This document shows, piece by piece, positions 33,453 through 45,244 of a stretch of DNA of 64,000 nt (positions within the stretch are counted from its first letter, which is position 1; every line of letters starts with the position of its first letter). A program made the position numbers and the translations under genes. This stretch comes from Hygrophila difformis (lineage: Eukaryota > Streptophyta > Magnoliopsida > Lamiales > Acanthaceae). The notes below the pieces were generated by a model. That model saw nothing but the letters and a program-made list of their open reading frames with translations. It searched no databases and was not told the DNA's origin. The stretch is taken from positions 36,583,105 through 36,647,104 of the forward strand of contig JAOANR010000005.1 of assembly GCA_030278955.1 (NCBI GenBank), in the 5' to 3' direction.

Positions 33453-34929
33453 TCACAAAGAACCAAACACCATCCTAACACGAAGGTACTCAGGATCCGC
33501 CGCATCTCTATCAACAAGCAATTGCACCTCATCCGGCGGGAATACCCAAGTCGTATAAAACTCCTCGGACTCCATAGTGTTCCTAGCAAGAGCATCTGCC
33601 ACAGCATTACCCTCACGATAAACACTCCGAAGCTGGCACCCACCTCTCTGCAAGTGATCACACACCTCTTTAATGATAGGCCACAGTTGGTGCATTAAGT
33701 TTTCAGGACCCAATATCAACCTAACTACCTCCAAAGAATCAACAAAACAACAACTCAATGCAATCCCCAAATTGGCCGCCAACCTCAACCCCAAGCACAA
33801 AGCAATAATCTCAACTTCAATAATAGACCTGCATCCTGGATTGCCACCACAACCCCCTTTCCATGCCCCATCTCGATCACGGATAACCGCGCCACATCTT
33901 GCCATAGCTAGAGACCCTAATACACAACCATCCGAATGCAATACATTGCCCGAAATCTCCCTATCCCGCCATCGCACCACCTTCGGTATACGGTGCCGAG
34001 CACGAGACATTGTCACAGCAGACAAGCCTTGGTGCAAGCGACTGGCCTTAAAACAATGCTATCTTGAGTTGAACCTTTCCGAAACAATCTCGCATTCCTC
34101 TCACACCAAACCACCCAAAGAATAGCAATAAACTTAGTACCACAAGTCCTCCACATCCACTCCAACCAAAACTTATACTCATCTTTTCCAAGCCCTTGCA
34201 GTACCTGGAGACTCTCTTGAGTTATCCCAAACCGACGGCAAACCTCATGAGCCCAAGTGCATAAAAACACCGCATGGATCCAATTATCAACATGAACTCC
34301 ACAAATTGAACGCAATGGGGAACCTGACAACCCACGCCGATGATGAAGATAATTGCAAGGTAACGCCTCATGGCTTATAAGTCACAACAATACCCCCACC
34401 TTTTCTGGAATTTCTGGAGACACAACCATTTCCATCGACCCTCCATCTCCGCCTCATTGGTGAGCAAGGCATAGCCCGACTTAACAGAGTATTTCCCGGT
34501 GCTTTCCCACCGCCAATTCATGACGTACGGAGTCCCTTCATTCAGAAACGAAATAGGGGAGTGAAGAATCCGATTCCTTACATCCCCCGGCAACCATGAA
34601 TATATATATTTGTCAACTGCCAACTCCCATTAATAATCACATCCTTCACCTTTAAATTTACATCATTAAAGTGGACAAATGGAACATGATTAGCCAAACT
34701 TGTACCTTCCCACCAAGCAGTATACCAAAACGAACAATCCCCTCGGCCAACTCGAATCCCAAACCCTTTGGCCAGCAAGTCACCGACTTTGATCAATCCC
34801 TTCCAGACCTTAGTACTCCGATAATGAGCCCTCGGAAGTAATCCAACCTCTAATCCAATTTCGCCTGCATCACTTTAACCCAAAGTTTGTTGGAATCTAT
34901 AACCAAATCCCATACCAGGCGTCCCATTA
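33453..34929 (-). pseudogene. LINE ORF2 C-terminal remnant: RT end, zf-RVT, RNase H
   Basis: Leftwards: NKLWVKVMQAKLD, then a stop (34928-34850); a frame with GFGIRVGRGDCSFWYTAWWEG (34796-34578); the zf-RVT region with YSVKSGYALL (34623-34375). Then comes a plant-type RNase H (34037-33453) with SDGCVLG, EVEIIALCLGL, FVDSLEVV and GNAVADALARN, the positions of the acidic catalytic residues. Several frame breaks separate these parts. It is an endogenous LINE, not a host RNase H gene, because the poly-A tail follows directly. Confidence 0.85.
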
Positions 34930-35342
34930 GACCATATTTGGATGGTCTTCTAGACAAGCGTTTTTGGATTTTGCTTTTGCCAAAAATATTTTTGATGGAA
35001 AAATTGTGTTTGGATTGGCTTTTAGACAAAAACAAACGCACATTGAAAAGCTGCAAACGTGTTTTTGGGAGAAGCAACCCAATGTATGGTACTCCGAGAA
35101 GCAGAAGCCAAAAGCACCCAGTAATGTGCGCAAAATCTTAAATGTCCCTACTAATTTATTTAAATTACACTTTTTGGTATAACATTTCAAAAACACTTTT
35201 CATCTTTATACATCCAAACACACATTTGAAGAAAAAAAAACTATTTTTCAAAAATTACATTCAAACACTAAAGGTATGTGCTTTTGCTTTTGGCTTTTAC
35301 TTTTGACTTTTACTTTTTCCAAAAGTCTATCCAAATGGACCC
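34930..35342. mobile_element. Tourist-like (PIF/Harbinger) MITE in the LINE
   Basis: The terminal repeats GACCATATTTGGATGGTCTT and GGGTCCATTTGGATAGACTT (reverse complement of the right end) are imperfect. TTA duplications lie at 34927-34929 and 35343-35345. Removing it rejoins LINE reading frame (...QRTLMGRLVWDLV). The interior is rich in TTTTGGCTTTT words. Confidence 0.75.
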
Positions 35343-35478
35343 TTAAAGTTCTTTGAAAAAGGTATGAGCATCGAGTTCCCAAAGAGGAGTCTTCTTTTTA
35401 CAAACCCAATTTATTGTTTTGATGAAGGGTTTTATCATAATAATTTTGAATTGCGGGCTCATAAGCACATTTGGATTG

Positions 35479-35548
35479 TGGGCCCAAATCCTAGCGGTTT
35501 GGAGTCATGTTTTAAACCCAAGCCCAATATAAAGCCGTGAAACCCTAG
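35479..35548 (+). promoter_or_regulatory. eL32 promoter: site II, TATA and telo-box
   Basis: TGGGCCCA (35479-35486) and AGCCCA (35521-35526, reverse TGGGCT) are site II elements. TATAAA is at 35528-35533 and the telo-box AAACCCTAG at 35540-35548. This combination is well known in plant ribosomal protein promoters and is bound by TCP-type and telo-box factors. Confidence 0.75.
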
Positions 35549-36241
35549 TTTTTCTTCTCTTATCGTCGCATTGCATCCCTTCCCTTGCACCACCGTACGC
35601 AGGGTCTCACTTCTCCGTATCGCCGCCAGGTTGGTCTGTCTTTTGTATTTGTGATTCTTGTTCGCCCGTGAATGTGATTCAAAATAAAGATTTACTCTAT
35701 TTGTTCTTTTGTAGTAATTCTTTTCTGTTGCTGTTTCATCACTTTGTTAATTTTAACGGGGATTGGCTTCCGGGTAATTCGGTACTGTTTTGCTGAACAG
35801 CTATTAGTCTGGGTAATTTTTCTGTTGATTTCTGAAAGCAGCGTTTTGCGATGCAGTTTGATCAAATTAGGATAGATATTTGGATATTATGCGGCTGATG
35901 TTATATATCGCGCTTACCCTTCGCTGTAACTTGATCCTACCTAAGTTGGAGTTGCATTCTAGACGCTCTGCCCCTCCGGGATTTCAAGTAGACACAATTG
36001 ATTTGGACTTTTGTCTTTTCTGAAAGGGGATCTTAGTACAGCAATATTCTATCTTGAAGTTTGAGTGGTATTGATTCGTGACTTGGGCTTGTTTGTTTTA
36101 ACTTACTAGACAGCTTGCCAATCATATTATGTCGAGTCTTGTTTAGTATATGAAAAAATTGGGATATAATATGCTAGCCATGCAAAATATTGCTTATTCA
36201 CTAATTGTCCTGACTAATATAAGAATTGGACCGCAGAAGTC

Positions 36242-37801
36242 ATGGCAGTTCCATTGCTGGACAAGAAGATTGTGAAGAAGAGAGTCAAGAAATTCAAGAG
36301 ACATCAGAGCGATCGGTTTGTCTCTGTGAAGGTAAAGCCTACTCCAATATACTGTTCGTGAACTATCTCTCTTATTGTCTCTGATAGCTGTCTTTTGAAA
36401 CACTACTATTAATTGATTCATTTTGGGTTGAATAGGGTGCTAATAAAAGCAAGTACTCAAATTGATTGGAAAACAGTGTAATATTAAAATTTTATTAATC
36501 CAATAAATTTTTTATCAGTTATGTTGTAACTACATTTTTCAAGTAAAATTACATGTTTATAATTTTATGCATTTAGGATGAATCCAGTCTAGTTTACAAA
36601 ACTTTACTTGACTACACCCTTTCTGAAATTTGTATTTTGGCGGTGAAATGTGCATTTTAATATGCTTGGATACTTTATGGCTCAAGAGTACCCGTTAGGG
36701 CAACACCGCTCTGCAACTTAGTCTTCATCTATGTTTTTATCATTTTTAATATGGATATCTTGGCCTAGTGGGTGTTATTCTCCATCTTTTAATTTCAAGT
36801 ATTGACATTTTTGTATGATAAAACCCTATTACCCTAATCACTATGTTATATGTTAATAACCGAATTGAATCATCTTGTTAGGAACAATAGCAAAAGTCAA
36901 ACTGTAACTAATAGAAAAAACGGAGGGATTATATAACAATGCCATGGTCATACAACGGCGGATCCAGAAAATTTTGTGAGTGGTATCACAAACGCTAAGA
37001 ATAATAATCACAGCACAAAAAACATGAAAAAAACTAAGTTGGAATTGATGATGGTGGTATAACCGTAAAAATTAAGTGGTTGTACCCAGCCAAAAAGAAA
37101 CACAAAAAATTTTTTAGCTCAAAATAACAATTGTATCAATTTCAGTGGTATCTTGTGCTACTACACGAATACATGTAGATCCGCCTATGGTTGTACTTAT
37201 ACATAATGGTAGGCTTTGCATGGGCTATGATTTCTGATCATTCTCTATGGTAGCTGTAGTGCTTAAGAAGGATATAAGTTCACCAAGTCTCCTTCCATGC
37301 ATTTTTGTTGCTTAACATCTATTCCTAAGTTACAATTTAATGGTGGGTGGCTCATTTGGTGTATAAGTTTATTCACTGGCTCAATTTTCATGTTGCAGAC
37401 AAATTGGCGCAGGCCCAAGGGTATTGACTCCCGTGTCAGGAGAAAGTTCAAAGGATGCACCTTGATGCCAAATATTGGTTATGGCTCAGACAAAAAGACC
37501 CGCCACTACCTGCCCAATGGTTTCAAGAAGTTTGTTGTGCACAATGTTAAGGAGCTTGAACTTTTGATGATGCACAACAGGTTTCTGCTACAATGCTCTT
37601 TGATACATCCGTTTCAAACCTTTATATGCTTTATACCTGAGCCTCTGACTGTTGTCTATTCGTGATGCCAGGATATACTGCGCAGAGATCGCACACAATG
37701 TATCCACCAAGAAAAGAAAGGACATTGTTGAGCGGGCTGCCCAATTGGACATCGCTGTGACTAACAAATTGGCCAGGTTGCGCAGCCAGGAGGATGAGTA
37801 A
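36242..37801 (+). CDS. RPL32: 60S ribosomal protein eL32
   Basis: A structural protein of the large cytosolic ribosomal subunit. Coding exons are 36242-36331, 37399-37580 and 37672-37801, giving 133 codons plus TAA, the usual plant length. All junctions are GT..AG. An additional 5' untranslated exon ends at 35629 (CCAG|GTTGGT) and its acceptor is at 35235+1001 (AG at 36235-36236), five bases before the ATG. The protein starts [20 protein letters not shown] and contains [42 protein letters not shown] and the C-terminal RLRSQEDE, all eL32 hallmarks. It is highly basic, as expected of an rRNA-binding protein. The reading frame is intact, with the second and third exons joined through a split Arg codon. 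The leader intron and telo-box promoter suit high expression in dividing cells. Confidence 0.96.
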
Positions 37802-39208
37802 AGAATGCAAGAGTTCCTTGGGCAAATTTTGTTAAGACATAGTAGTTATTGGTTGGAGACAATTTTCTTTTATGCACTCTCTTTTCAGACCTAATGATTG
37901 CATTTTGTTTCGAATTCTAGAGTTTGTTTGATTGAAGTGTGATGTTTGCAAGTCTACTAGAATACTAGAGTTCTTCCTCTTTTGTTTTTTTTTCCCCCAA
38001 TTTTGGTTTGAAGTAATTGGGGCGGTATGTTAAGCTTTCACGTCTTTCAGAATTTATTCTGTTTCAAGTCGCCGGGGCGGTATTGTAAGAAAAGCCATAT
38101 AGTTGAATACGATTAAGGCGAATGGATGACTTGTAATGTAAAGACGATGATTAGCTTAAATATTAATAGACACTTATCATAATTCAAAGCCATTCATGAT
38201 TGATTAACAATTCAATTATACCCATCCATTTAAACTACTAAAGTACCTAACAAGTCTCCCTCCCTTCCAAATTATTGATACTTGTCCTCCTCCAATTCAA
38301 ATGTTCACATACATCCTTCATGTTTCCCCTTCACAAAAATCTCAGCTGCAACACATTTTACTTTTCTTGGCCGATTCCAAAAGTAAGAAATCTTTTTCTT
38401 ATTGCAAATATCACAATACATTTAACAAGTCATACTTTTGAAGCAGCAATCATCTTACATCACAAAACTCAACATTAACAATAATATCAATTCAACAAGA
38501 AGGGTGGAAATTATGGATGCCCGATATTTCTTTTTTCTTTTTTCTTTCTTTTTTTTTTTGCTGAACAGCTTAGAAAATGAGTGGTGGGAATCCATGCCGC
38601 ATCGATATTTCCTATTTTATCTTATATCTAAACAAATAGAAATTAGTCTGTGAAAGTATAATTACCATCATATCCACACTCATATAAAGTAGTAATATAA
38701 ACAATTGATTGATGACTGCTTTTGAAAATGTCTAGCTGCTAAACTCACTCGTACATTAAAATTTTGCTCGTGTCTCGAAAAGGGTTGAGAAATTCAGATT
38801 CACCAAAAAAAATAAAAAAAAATTGATGAGATCTACACATCAAATTCATTAAATTAATAAAGATTCGATCTTACCAATTGTAACCATTGAATTGAATACT
38901 CTTAATGACCCTATTATAACTCAAATTTGAGTTTTCTGCACAAAAAATCTCTTACATACTTGCATACTATGAGAGCCGTTAAATGATTTGAGTCAAACGA
39001 AATTTTTAAGTTTAGCTCAAGTTTTTAACAAGACACTCCCTTGATAATTAAATAAATTTTTGCATAATTTTTCAATTTCTAACTCTAGCTCTATTTGTTA
39101 ATCACAAGGAAATCAAATTTGAATTCTATCGAATTTTTTTTTAATCTAATCTCATTTCAACTATTTATATACTTAAAATTTATTTATGAAATTAAACTAA
39201 TGGGCTCA
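37802..39208. other. eL32 3' UTR and AT-rich intergenic DNA
   Basis: The first 150-200 bp are the probable eL32 3' UTR. A short GGGGCGGTAT word is repeated at about 38020 and 38084. The rest is AT-rich with long A and T tracts and no frame I would defend. Confidence 0.6.
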
Positions 39209-39221
39209 ATTAAGGTTAATC

Positions 39222-39399
39222 GGGATGAGTACTAGCCCAAATAACAAAGTCTCTGCCTTCTAACCTAATAACAAAGTCTCTGCCTTCTAACTTTAGGTTG
39301 GGGTTCGATTCCCCACTCGCCTCCATATCCCTCCCTTTTATTCCCTTTATAATTTGTGTGACATGAGCTCCCACCGCTTTTCTCTGGCTTCTGAAAAAA
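39222..39399 (+). mobile_element. tRNA-derived SINE with 13-bp target duplication
   Basis: A 178-bp body flanked by ATTAAGGTTAATC at 39209-39221 and 39400-39412. It contains the Pol III B box GGTTCGATTCC inside GGGGTTCGATTCCCC (about 39300-39315), as in a tRNA T-arm, and ends in an A run. A 28-bp word (AATAACAAAGTCTCTGCC...) is tandemly repeated near the expected A box, which is not clear. Plant SINEs have this size and structure. Confidence 0.82.
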
Positions 39400-39412
39400 A
39401 TTAAGGTTAATC

Positions 39413-40380
39413 AAACTAATAAAATATACTATTATCAAGTCATGTCAAGCCTATTCTATTTAATTATTTAAACATTGGTAAACGAATTTTAATTTTTACC
39501 AATCGGGTCAAATCAAGCCAACTCGTTTATTTTAATGCCAGTCTTAGTACTACCTTGCAAAGACATTAATTTTGTAATCGCCAGCACATGTCGTCCGAGG
39601 AGGACCGTTTTCGAATCCATTTATGAGAATTATTACTATATTTTAGTTCAATGTGTCTTAATCAATTTTGAAGTAAATTATTATCCCATAATATACAGAG
39701 TTTACCCTTCGCCATATACTCCATTTCTTTAATTATTATTGTAAAATGTAAATTTTCTTCGCCAATAAAAATATGACACATATTTTTAAATATTAATTTA
39801 ATTATTTTAAGTATTTTAAATAATAAATAAATATTGTGCCAATCATGAAACGCCAAGCACCAAAGACAGCAAGAATCTCAAGGAGTCATAGAGGAAGTAT
39901 CAAATACACTTCTATGTGTTCAATATTGGAGAAATCAAAGGAGAAAAAAGAAGTCGAATCCACACAATTTTTGATTATGTTCTTAATGTTTTAAATTCAA
40001 TTGTATAGACATTTTATTGTGAATTAATAAAATTATTTACAGTTGCTTGTCTATCAAATTTTCTATTCTACAATTATACTTTCATAAAATTCCTTTCATT
40101 TTAAAAAAAAAATCTGATTTCATCTTTTCATCTATGGCATATAAGAATTGAAGCAGTTGAGACTCTTACATTCTTAGGGTATGTTTACATGACTAGCTAT
40201 AATTGTCGTAAACTATAACTGCGGAAACTAAATGGAACTAAAACGGGTCATGGGGAGCTAAAATTCTCGGACAACTAAAACTTTCAATATTTACTTTCTT
40301 TTTCCTTTATTTTCTACTCAAATTCTTACTCTCAAACAAAACTTAAAAACTTTGGGCCATCCTACGCCTACCCTTTCAAT
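39413..40380. other. AT-rich intergenic DNA
   Basis: I see no gene, RNA gene or clear transposon boundary here. Confidence 0.5.
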
Positions 40381-40910
40381 CAAGGTTGTTAAGATCGGGA
40401 TCCTATATGAGATCGTTTTTCTCTTTGCAAGATCGGGATCGTAGGATCGAATCGGGATCCTAAGATCTTATTAAATTACAATAACGGATAGACTCAGTTA
40501 TGCATACTAACAAGTAAAAACATTATTTTGTGTGTTTATGAATCTTACAAGTTAATTAATATAATACAAACAAAAATATCACAATCAAACATAAAATATT
40601 TCCACATAGATACATATTATAGTTTTTTACACATCATACATAAGGAATACAAGCTCTTAAGTTTAAAATTAAAAGAAACAAGTTATTTTGATCCCAAATC
40701 ATAAAATACTACAAAAATTTTATGCGTTTAAGAGGGTAAGATCGTAAGATCGTAGAAGTGTTTGAGGGAGTATAATCATAAGATCGTAACATTCTACTAT
40801 CAAGATCGGGATCTTACGAATTTTAAGATCCTACAAGGATCGGGATCGTTTTACAGAGGTGTGATCGTAAAATCGTAAGATCCTAAGATCAGGATCGGGA
40901 TCTTAATATG
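40381..40910. mobile_element. hAT-like MITE rich in GATC palindromes
   Basis: Flanked by an 8-bp duplication CTTTCAAT (40373-40380, 40911-40918), the hAT size. The ends CAAGGTTGTTAAGATC and CATATTAAGATC (right end, reversed) both lead into dense GATCGGGATC, AAGATCGTAAGATC and GATCCTAAGATC words over the outer 150 bp on each side. The middle is AT-rich. No transposase. Confidence 0.82.
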
Positions 40911-41062
40911 CTTTCAATGCCTACAAACCTTTTACCCCTCGAACCCCCCAACCCCGCCCCCCCTCCCCAAAAAAAAAAAAAAGAAAGAAAAAGAAAAAGA
41001 AAAAAATCAATGGCTATAGTATACCAAGCTTATCGTGTCGAAAATATAAAAAAACATAGAAG

Positions 41063-41142
41063 TTTAGGTATGCCGAAATTTAGGTACACCGAAATTTAGG
41101 TATGCCGAAATTTAGGTACACCGAAATTTAGGTATGCCGAAA
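41063..41142 (+). repeat. Minisatellite of AGGTATGCCGAAATTT / AGGTACACCGAAATTT
   Basis: Two 16-bp units alternate about five times, giving a 32-bp higher-order period. The following 400 bp continue with looser CGGTATACCG-like words, so the array may be the end of a larger repeat element (about 41060-41560). Confidence 0.75.
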
Positions 41143-41629
41143 AAATAGTATAACGGTATGGAGCATATGAAATTTTCGGCTTTTTTTAGGTATACCGTAA
41201 TACCGAAACATTAATTTTAATATTATTTTAAAATTTAATGTTTATTGTTGTGTTGACACATTTGGAACTTAGAAGGGACAATTTATGTAATTTCCGGTAT
41301 ACCCGCAATTGGAATATATTCATGGTATTGAATTTTTCCGGTACGACTCGGTATGCCGATTTGTAAATGTATGTAATGCATTTCGGTATGTAAAATTTTC
41401 TTTATTTTTTTTTTATATTTTTGGTACGGTATAATTTTGATTTGGTAACGGCATATAGGATACCAAAATTTCCGGTATCAATATCGGTATGATTTTTATC
41501 TATATCGAAAATTTCGGTGCGGTAATGGTATTCCGTGTTTGACACGTATATGGATTGAACGAAAACTGGCCTTATTTATTTTTTCATTTTACAAATTAAT
41601 TAAATAATGCAAGCCAAGACACAGGAGTA

Positions 41630-42367
41630 GGGGTGGGCACGGTTCGGTTAACCTGAATTTTTCAGGTATTTGTATTTATATTTGAACCGGGCAAATACTT
41701 CATTTAAGTATTTGTATTTGTAACCGGAGTCCTCGGTTAACCGGGGGTTCGGTTTCGATTCGATTCAGCGGTTAAGCGATTCGGTTCGAATATTTTTCCG
41801 ACCCTCTAAAAATGTATAATCAAGTTTTCATTTATTAATTCTTAAGTTCCGTAGATTTTATTTTTGGGGTTAATACACTATATAAAAAATATATATATAT
41901 AACTATGTAATCCAGTGGTTTTTTATAGTGTTATCAAAATATGTTAGTATAAGTAACAAATCTTATTGTAGTAATATATTTCAATAATGGGGTATTCTTA
42001 AACACAAAAAATCAATATAGGCTCATTATCTTGATATATTTTGATAATTAACTCTTTAATTATTTGTATTTATTTATTATATAAAGTACTAAATAATTAA
42101 ATAAATAATGATTATATATAATTTTATACCATCAAATGTCTATAATATATACAATATATATAACTTTTAAAATAAAATAAATATATTCGGTTCGATTCGG
42201 TTAATCGGGGGAAAAAATTAAAGTATTTGTATTTGTATTTGAACCGGACGAATACTGAAATTTGATATTTGTAGTTGCTCCGGGGTCCTCGGTTAACCGG
42301 AAATTCAGTTCGATTTCGGTTCGACTCAGCGGTTCAACGAATCGGTTCGAGTATTTTGCCCATTCCT
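41630..42367. mobile_element. Non-autonomous DNA element with GGTTCGATTCGG-rich ends
   Basis: The 738-bp element is bounded by ACACAGGAGTA at 41619-41629 and 42368-42378. Its ends are GGGGTGGGCA and TGCCCATTCCT (reverse AGGAATGGGCA). Both outer 180 bp contain matching CTCGGTTAACCGG, GTATTTGTATTTG and CAGCGGTT..CGATTCGGTTCGA words in opposite orientation, i.e. long imperfect terminal inverted repeats. The AT-rich centre has no ORF. The long direct repeat leaves hAT (8 bp) or MULE (9 bp) open. Confidence 0.75.
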
Positions 42368-42550
42368 ACACAGGAGTATGCAAGAAGCAGAGCTTATTTT
42401 TGGCTATAAATCATTCACTGGCGACTAGTGGAGTCTGGATAGTGTGCTTTCTCGAGCAAGCCTTGTAGTATTATTACAGTTATATTTTCATTTTTCTAAA
42501 ATAGAATCGGTAAATTCACTCCATCTTCATCATCGTCCCCGGAGTCGGAG

Positions 42551-45244
42551 ATGATGCACGCGGTGCAATATGAGGGGTATGGCGGTGGACCTTCCGGTCT
42601 CAAGGTTAAATTTCTGTGCTCAACTAACGCCTTTTTCAGTCTTCAAATAATTATCACCGTTTATTTGCTTTTGGTGCTTCATTTTGGAAATTAATTTGTT
42701 CCAGCATATTTTTCGTTTTGATTTGTTTTGTGGTTCAATTTCTGGTTTATTTTGGCGCCGCGTGTCCCTGATTGCTTTCCACAAATTTGTTTCTGGATGT
42801 CTTTGTATTTCTCTATTCATTGACAATGCTTACAAGTTACAGCGCCTTGATGATTGTGTTTTACAGCATTTCTTGTTGTCGTTTTAGATAAGCAAGTTTC
42901 TGATTACTGATTACTGGTAAGAATTATAATTAAGATTTACTTTCTTGCAGCACGTTGAAGTTCCTGTTCCAACACCAGGTAAAGATGAACTGTTGCTAAA
43001 GTTGGAAGCCACAAGCTTGAATCCTCTTGATTGGAAACTTCAGAAAGGCTTTCTTCGTCCTTTTCTCCCTCGTAAATTTCCTTTCATTCCTGGTGAGTTT
43101 GCTTGTTTTAACATATATTTTATCATTCCAGGCTTTTGGATGTTTGAAGATGTGTTGTTTGAGAGTGTCAATTTTATTTTTGTTATTGTAACTTGGTTTG
43201 TTTGCAGCTAGTCATTTTTGTTTGGAGATAAATTGATCTAGTCTTGTTATTTTCTAATTGTGGGATTTGACCCAAGATCATGTATGACATAGGTAGCAAA
43301 ATTTAAGTCTGTTTAGAGGCATTAGAATTGACTTTGCAATTATTTGCAACACACAGAAGCCATAGGTCCACATCCAAGCCAAGTTTTTCACTGTAATTTA
43401 GAGGATAGATGCGAAATACATCAGCTAGCATACAGAGAAAGACAAGAGAGAACTAAAACCCTAGGCCCGAATCGGAGCAACAGACAAGAGAGTTGGATCA
43501 CAGTCCAAGGGCTCATGAATCTAGTCCTTTTGAGTTTTAACTGAACAAATAATTGCAATTACCCTTGGTTTGAGATCTTGACTTAAATAAATTCTTGTCT
43601 GATATTGCAGTTTATACTAATAAAGTCAAGCATATTTCCAAAATCAAATAACATTTGCTATTCTAAATGAAAGGGATAAATGTTGACTAGTCTGCGGAAT
43701 GGATCACAATAAGTTTGAAGAGAGCATCGGAGACCTGTGTCCACGCTTCAAAGTTTTGAACTTGAGTTCGGCAATTTTTATAAGAAGAAAAAATAATATT
43801 GGTCATGCTTCTTGTTTATTTGACAAGCTTCATTTGAAACCCAGTTTTCATGACAATGAATGTAAACATTTCCCATTTTGCACTTTCTCTATTCCATTGT
43901 GGCTTGCCGCATCATTTTGCTTTTTAATATTCAAATCATGCATTGTCAAAGTCTTTTGTTTTGATGATTGTGAATTGTTTAATATCATGATCAAGAGGAT
44001 CCATTTGGAGCCTATGATTATTATAAGTAACATGTGAGCGGAACTATTCTGTCCTATAGTGAATCTATGGTAAGTAGGAACACACAAACCATCTCAGGAA
44101 TGTTATCTTGTCACTTGCAAGATTCATACAAAGCTTTTATTAATCTTTCTAATTTGGTTGGAGATGGAATAGCATTTTCCTTATCTTGGACATCAGTATG
44201 GTATGAATTTTATTTCTCACATACATATTAGTTATAATTCTCTTTTCTATTTATTCTTTCCTCTTTTTTTGTTACGTTTTTTACCTATTTTTTTGTTGAA
44301 GCTTGTCAATGCCCTGTTTCATTTCCTTTATCCTGGAGCAGGTTGTGATGTTACTGGAGAGGTCATTGAGGTTGGAGAGGGAGTTAAAAACTTCAAGCCT
44401 GGAGATAAAGTTCTTGCTTTGTTGAATCCTTTTGTAAGTTTTAAACTCGTTTTCTGCCGACACTACTGTTATCTGAAACAAAAGCTCCATCTCCTTGCAA
44501 AAGCTGTACATGTCCCCAAGAAATTTTACGAGTACAAAAATCCTGAATATACAGACAGGAGGTGGCCTGGCAGAGTATTGTGTGGCCAACGAAAACATGG
44601 CTGTTCCAAGGCCTACTGAAGTACCCGCTGCTGAGGGTGTAGGCATTCCCGGTGCCGGTCTATCAGCTCACATGGCCCTCACTGAATCTGCAGGGCTTAA
44701 ACTCGACGGAAGTGGACCTGAAAAGAACATCCTCATCACTGCAGCCTCAGGGGGCATTGGCCATTACGCCGTGCAGCTTGCAAAGCTGGGAAACGCGCAC
44801 GTCACAGCTACTTGTGGTGCTCGAAATGTTGATTTAGTGAGAAGCCTCGGAGCAGATGAGGTTCTCGACTATAAGACCCATGAAGGAGCCACTCTAACGA
44901 GCCCATCGGGCAGGAAATATGATGTGGTGATCCACTGTGCCCCTGCCTTCCCCTGGTCCGTCTTCAAGCCAAATCTCAGCCCAAATGGGAAAGTGGTCGA
45001 TCTCACTCCAGGGTTCGCTACCATGTGGAATTTTGTATTGAACAAAATCAGCTTCTCTAAGAAGCAGCTGGTGCCGTTATTCCTTGTACCCAAACGAGAG
45101 AACCTGCAGTACCTTGTGGAGCTAGCGAAAGAAGGGAAGCTGAAGACTGTCATTGACTCGAAATTTCCTTTGAGCAAAGCGGAGGATGGTTGGGCTAAGA
45201 GCATCGATGGTCACGCAACAGGGAAGGTCATCATTGAGCCTTAA
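42551..45244 (+). CDS. Quinone oxidoreductase homologue, chloroplast inner envelope type (ceQORH)
   Basis: Four exons with GT..AG junctions: 42551-42604, 42951-43092, 44342-44433 and 44555-45244, giving 325 codons plus TAA, close to the roughly 329 residues usual for this family. It belongs to the zinc-free medium-chain dehydrogenase/reductase group. The N-terminal GroES-like half has HAVQYEGYGGG, LEATSLNPLDWKLQKG and PGDKVLAL. The NADPH-binding Rossmann fold carries AASGGIGHYAVQLAK (residues about 159-173) and GADEVLDYKT. The C-terminus ends DGHATGKVIIEP. Known relatives associate with the chloroplast inner envelope without a cleavable transit peptide and reduce reactive alpha,beta-unsaturated carbonyls or gamma-ketols with NADPH. 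No transit peptide is visible here either. Two Met codons open the frame; I take the first. Intron 2 holds a small inverted-repeat element. Confidence 0.92.
43334..43558. repeat. Small inverted-repeat element in intron 2 of the oxidoreductase gene
   Basis: The perfect 13-bp ends TTGCAATTATTTG (43334-43346) and CAAATAATTGCAA (43546-43558) enclose about 200 bp with no frame. It is probably a MITE; no target duplication is evident. Confidence 0.5.

Larger units (their letters stand above)
33389..35392 (-). mobile_element. 5'-truncated LINE (plant L1 type)
   Basis: Minus orientation. The poly-A tail appears as a T run at 33389-33398. It contains the ORF2 C-terminal region and a bit of the RT connection, interrupted by a MITE at 34930-35342. 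The upstream end near 35392 is approximate; TCTTCTTTTT there may be the partner of ACCTTCTTTTTT at the tail, but I am unsure of the target duplication. Confidence 0.75.

Noticed and set aside
33453..34037. Stand-alone host RNase H gene
   Set aside because: The poly-A tail and zf-RVT remnants around it show it is the end of a LINE ORF2.
39222..39399. A tRNA gene, suggested by GGGGTTCGATTCCCC
   Set aside because: No acceptor stem or cloverleaf; target duplication and A tail show a SINE.
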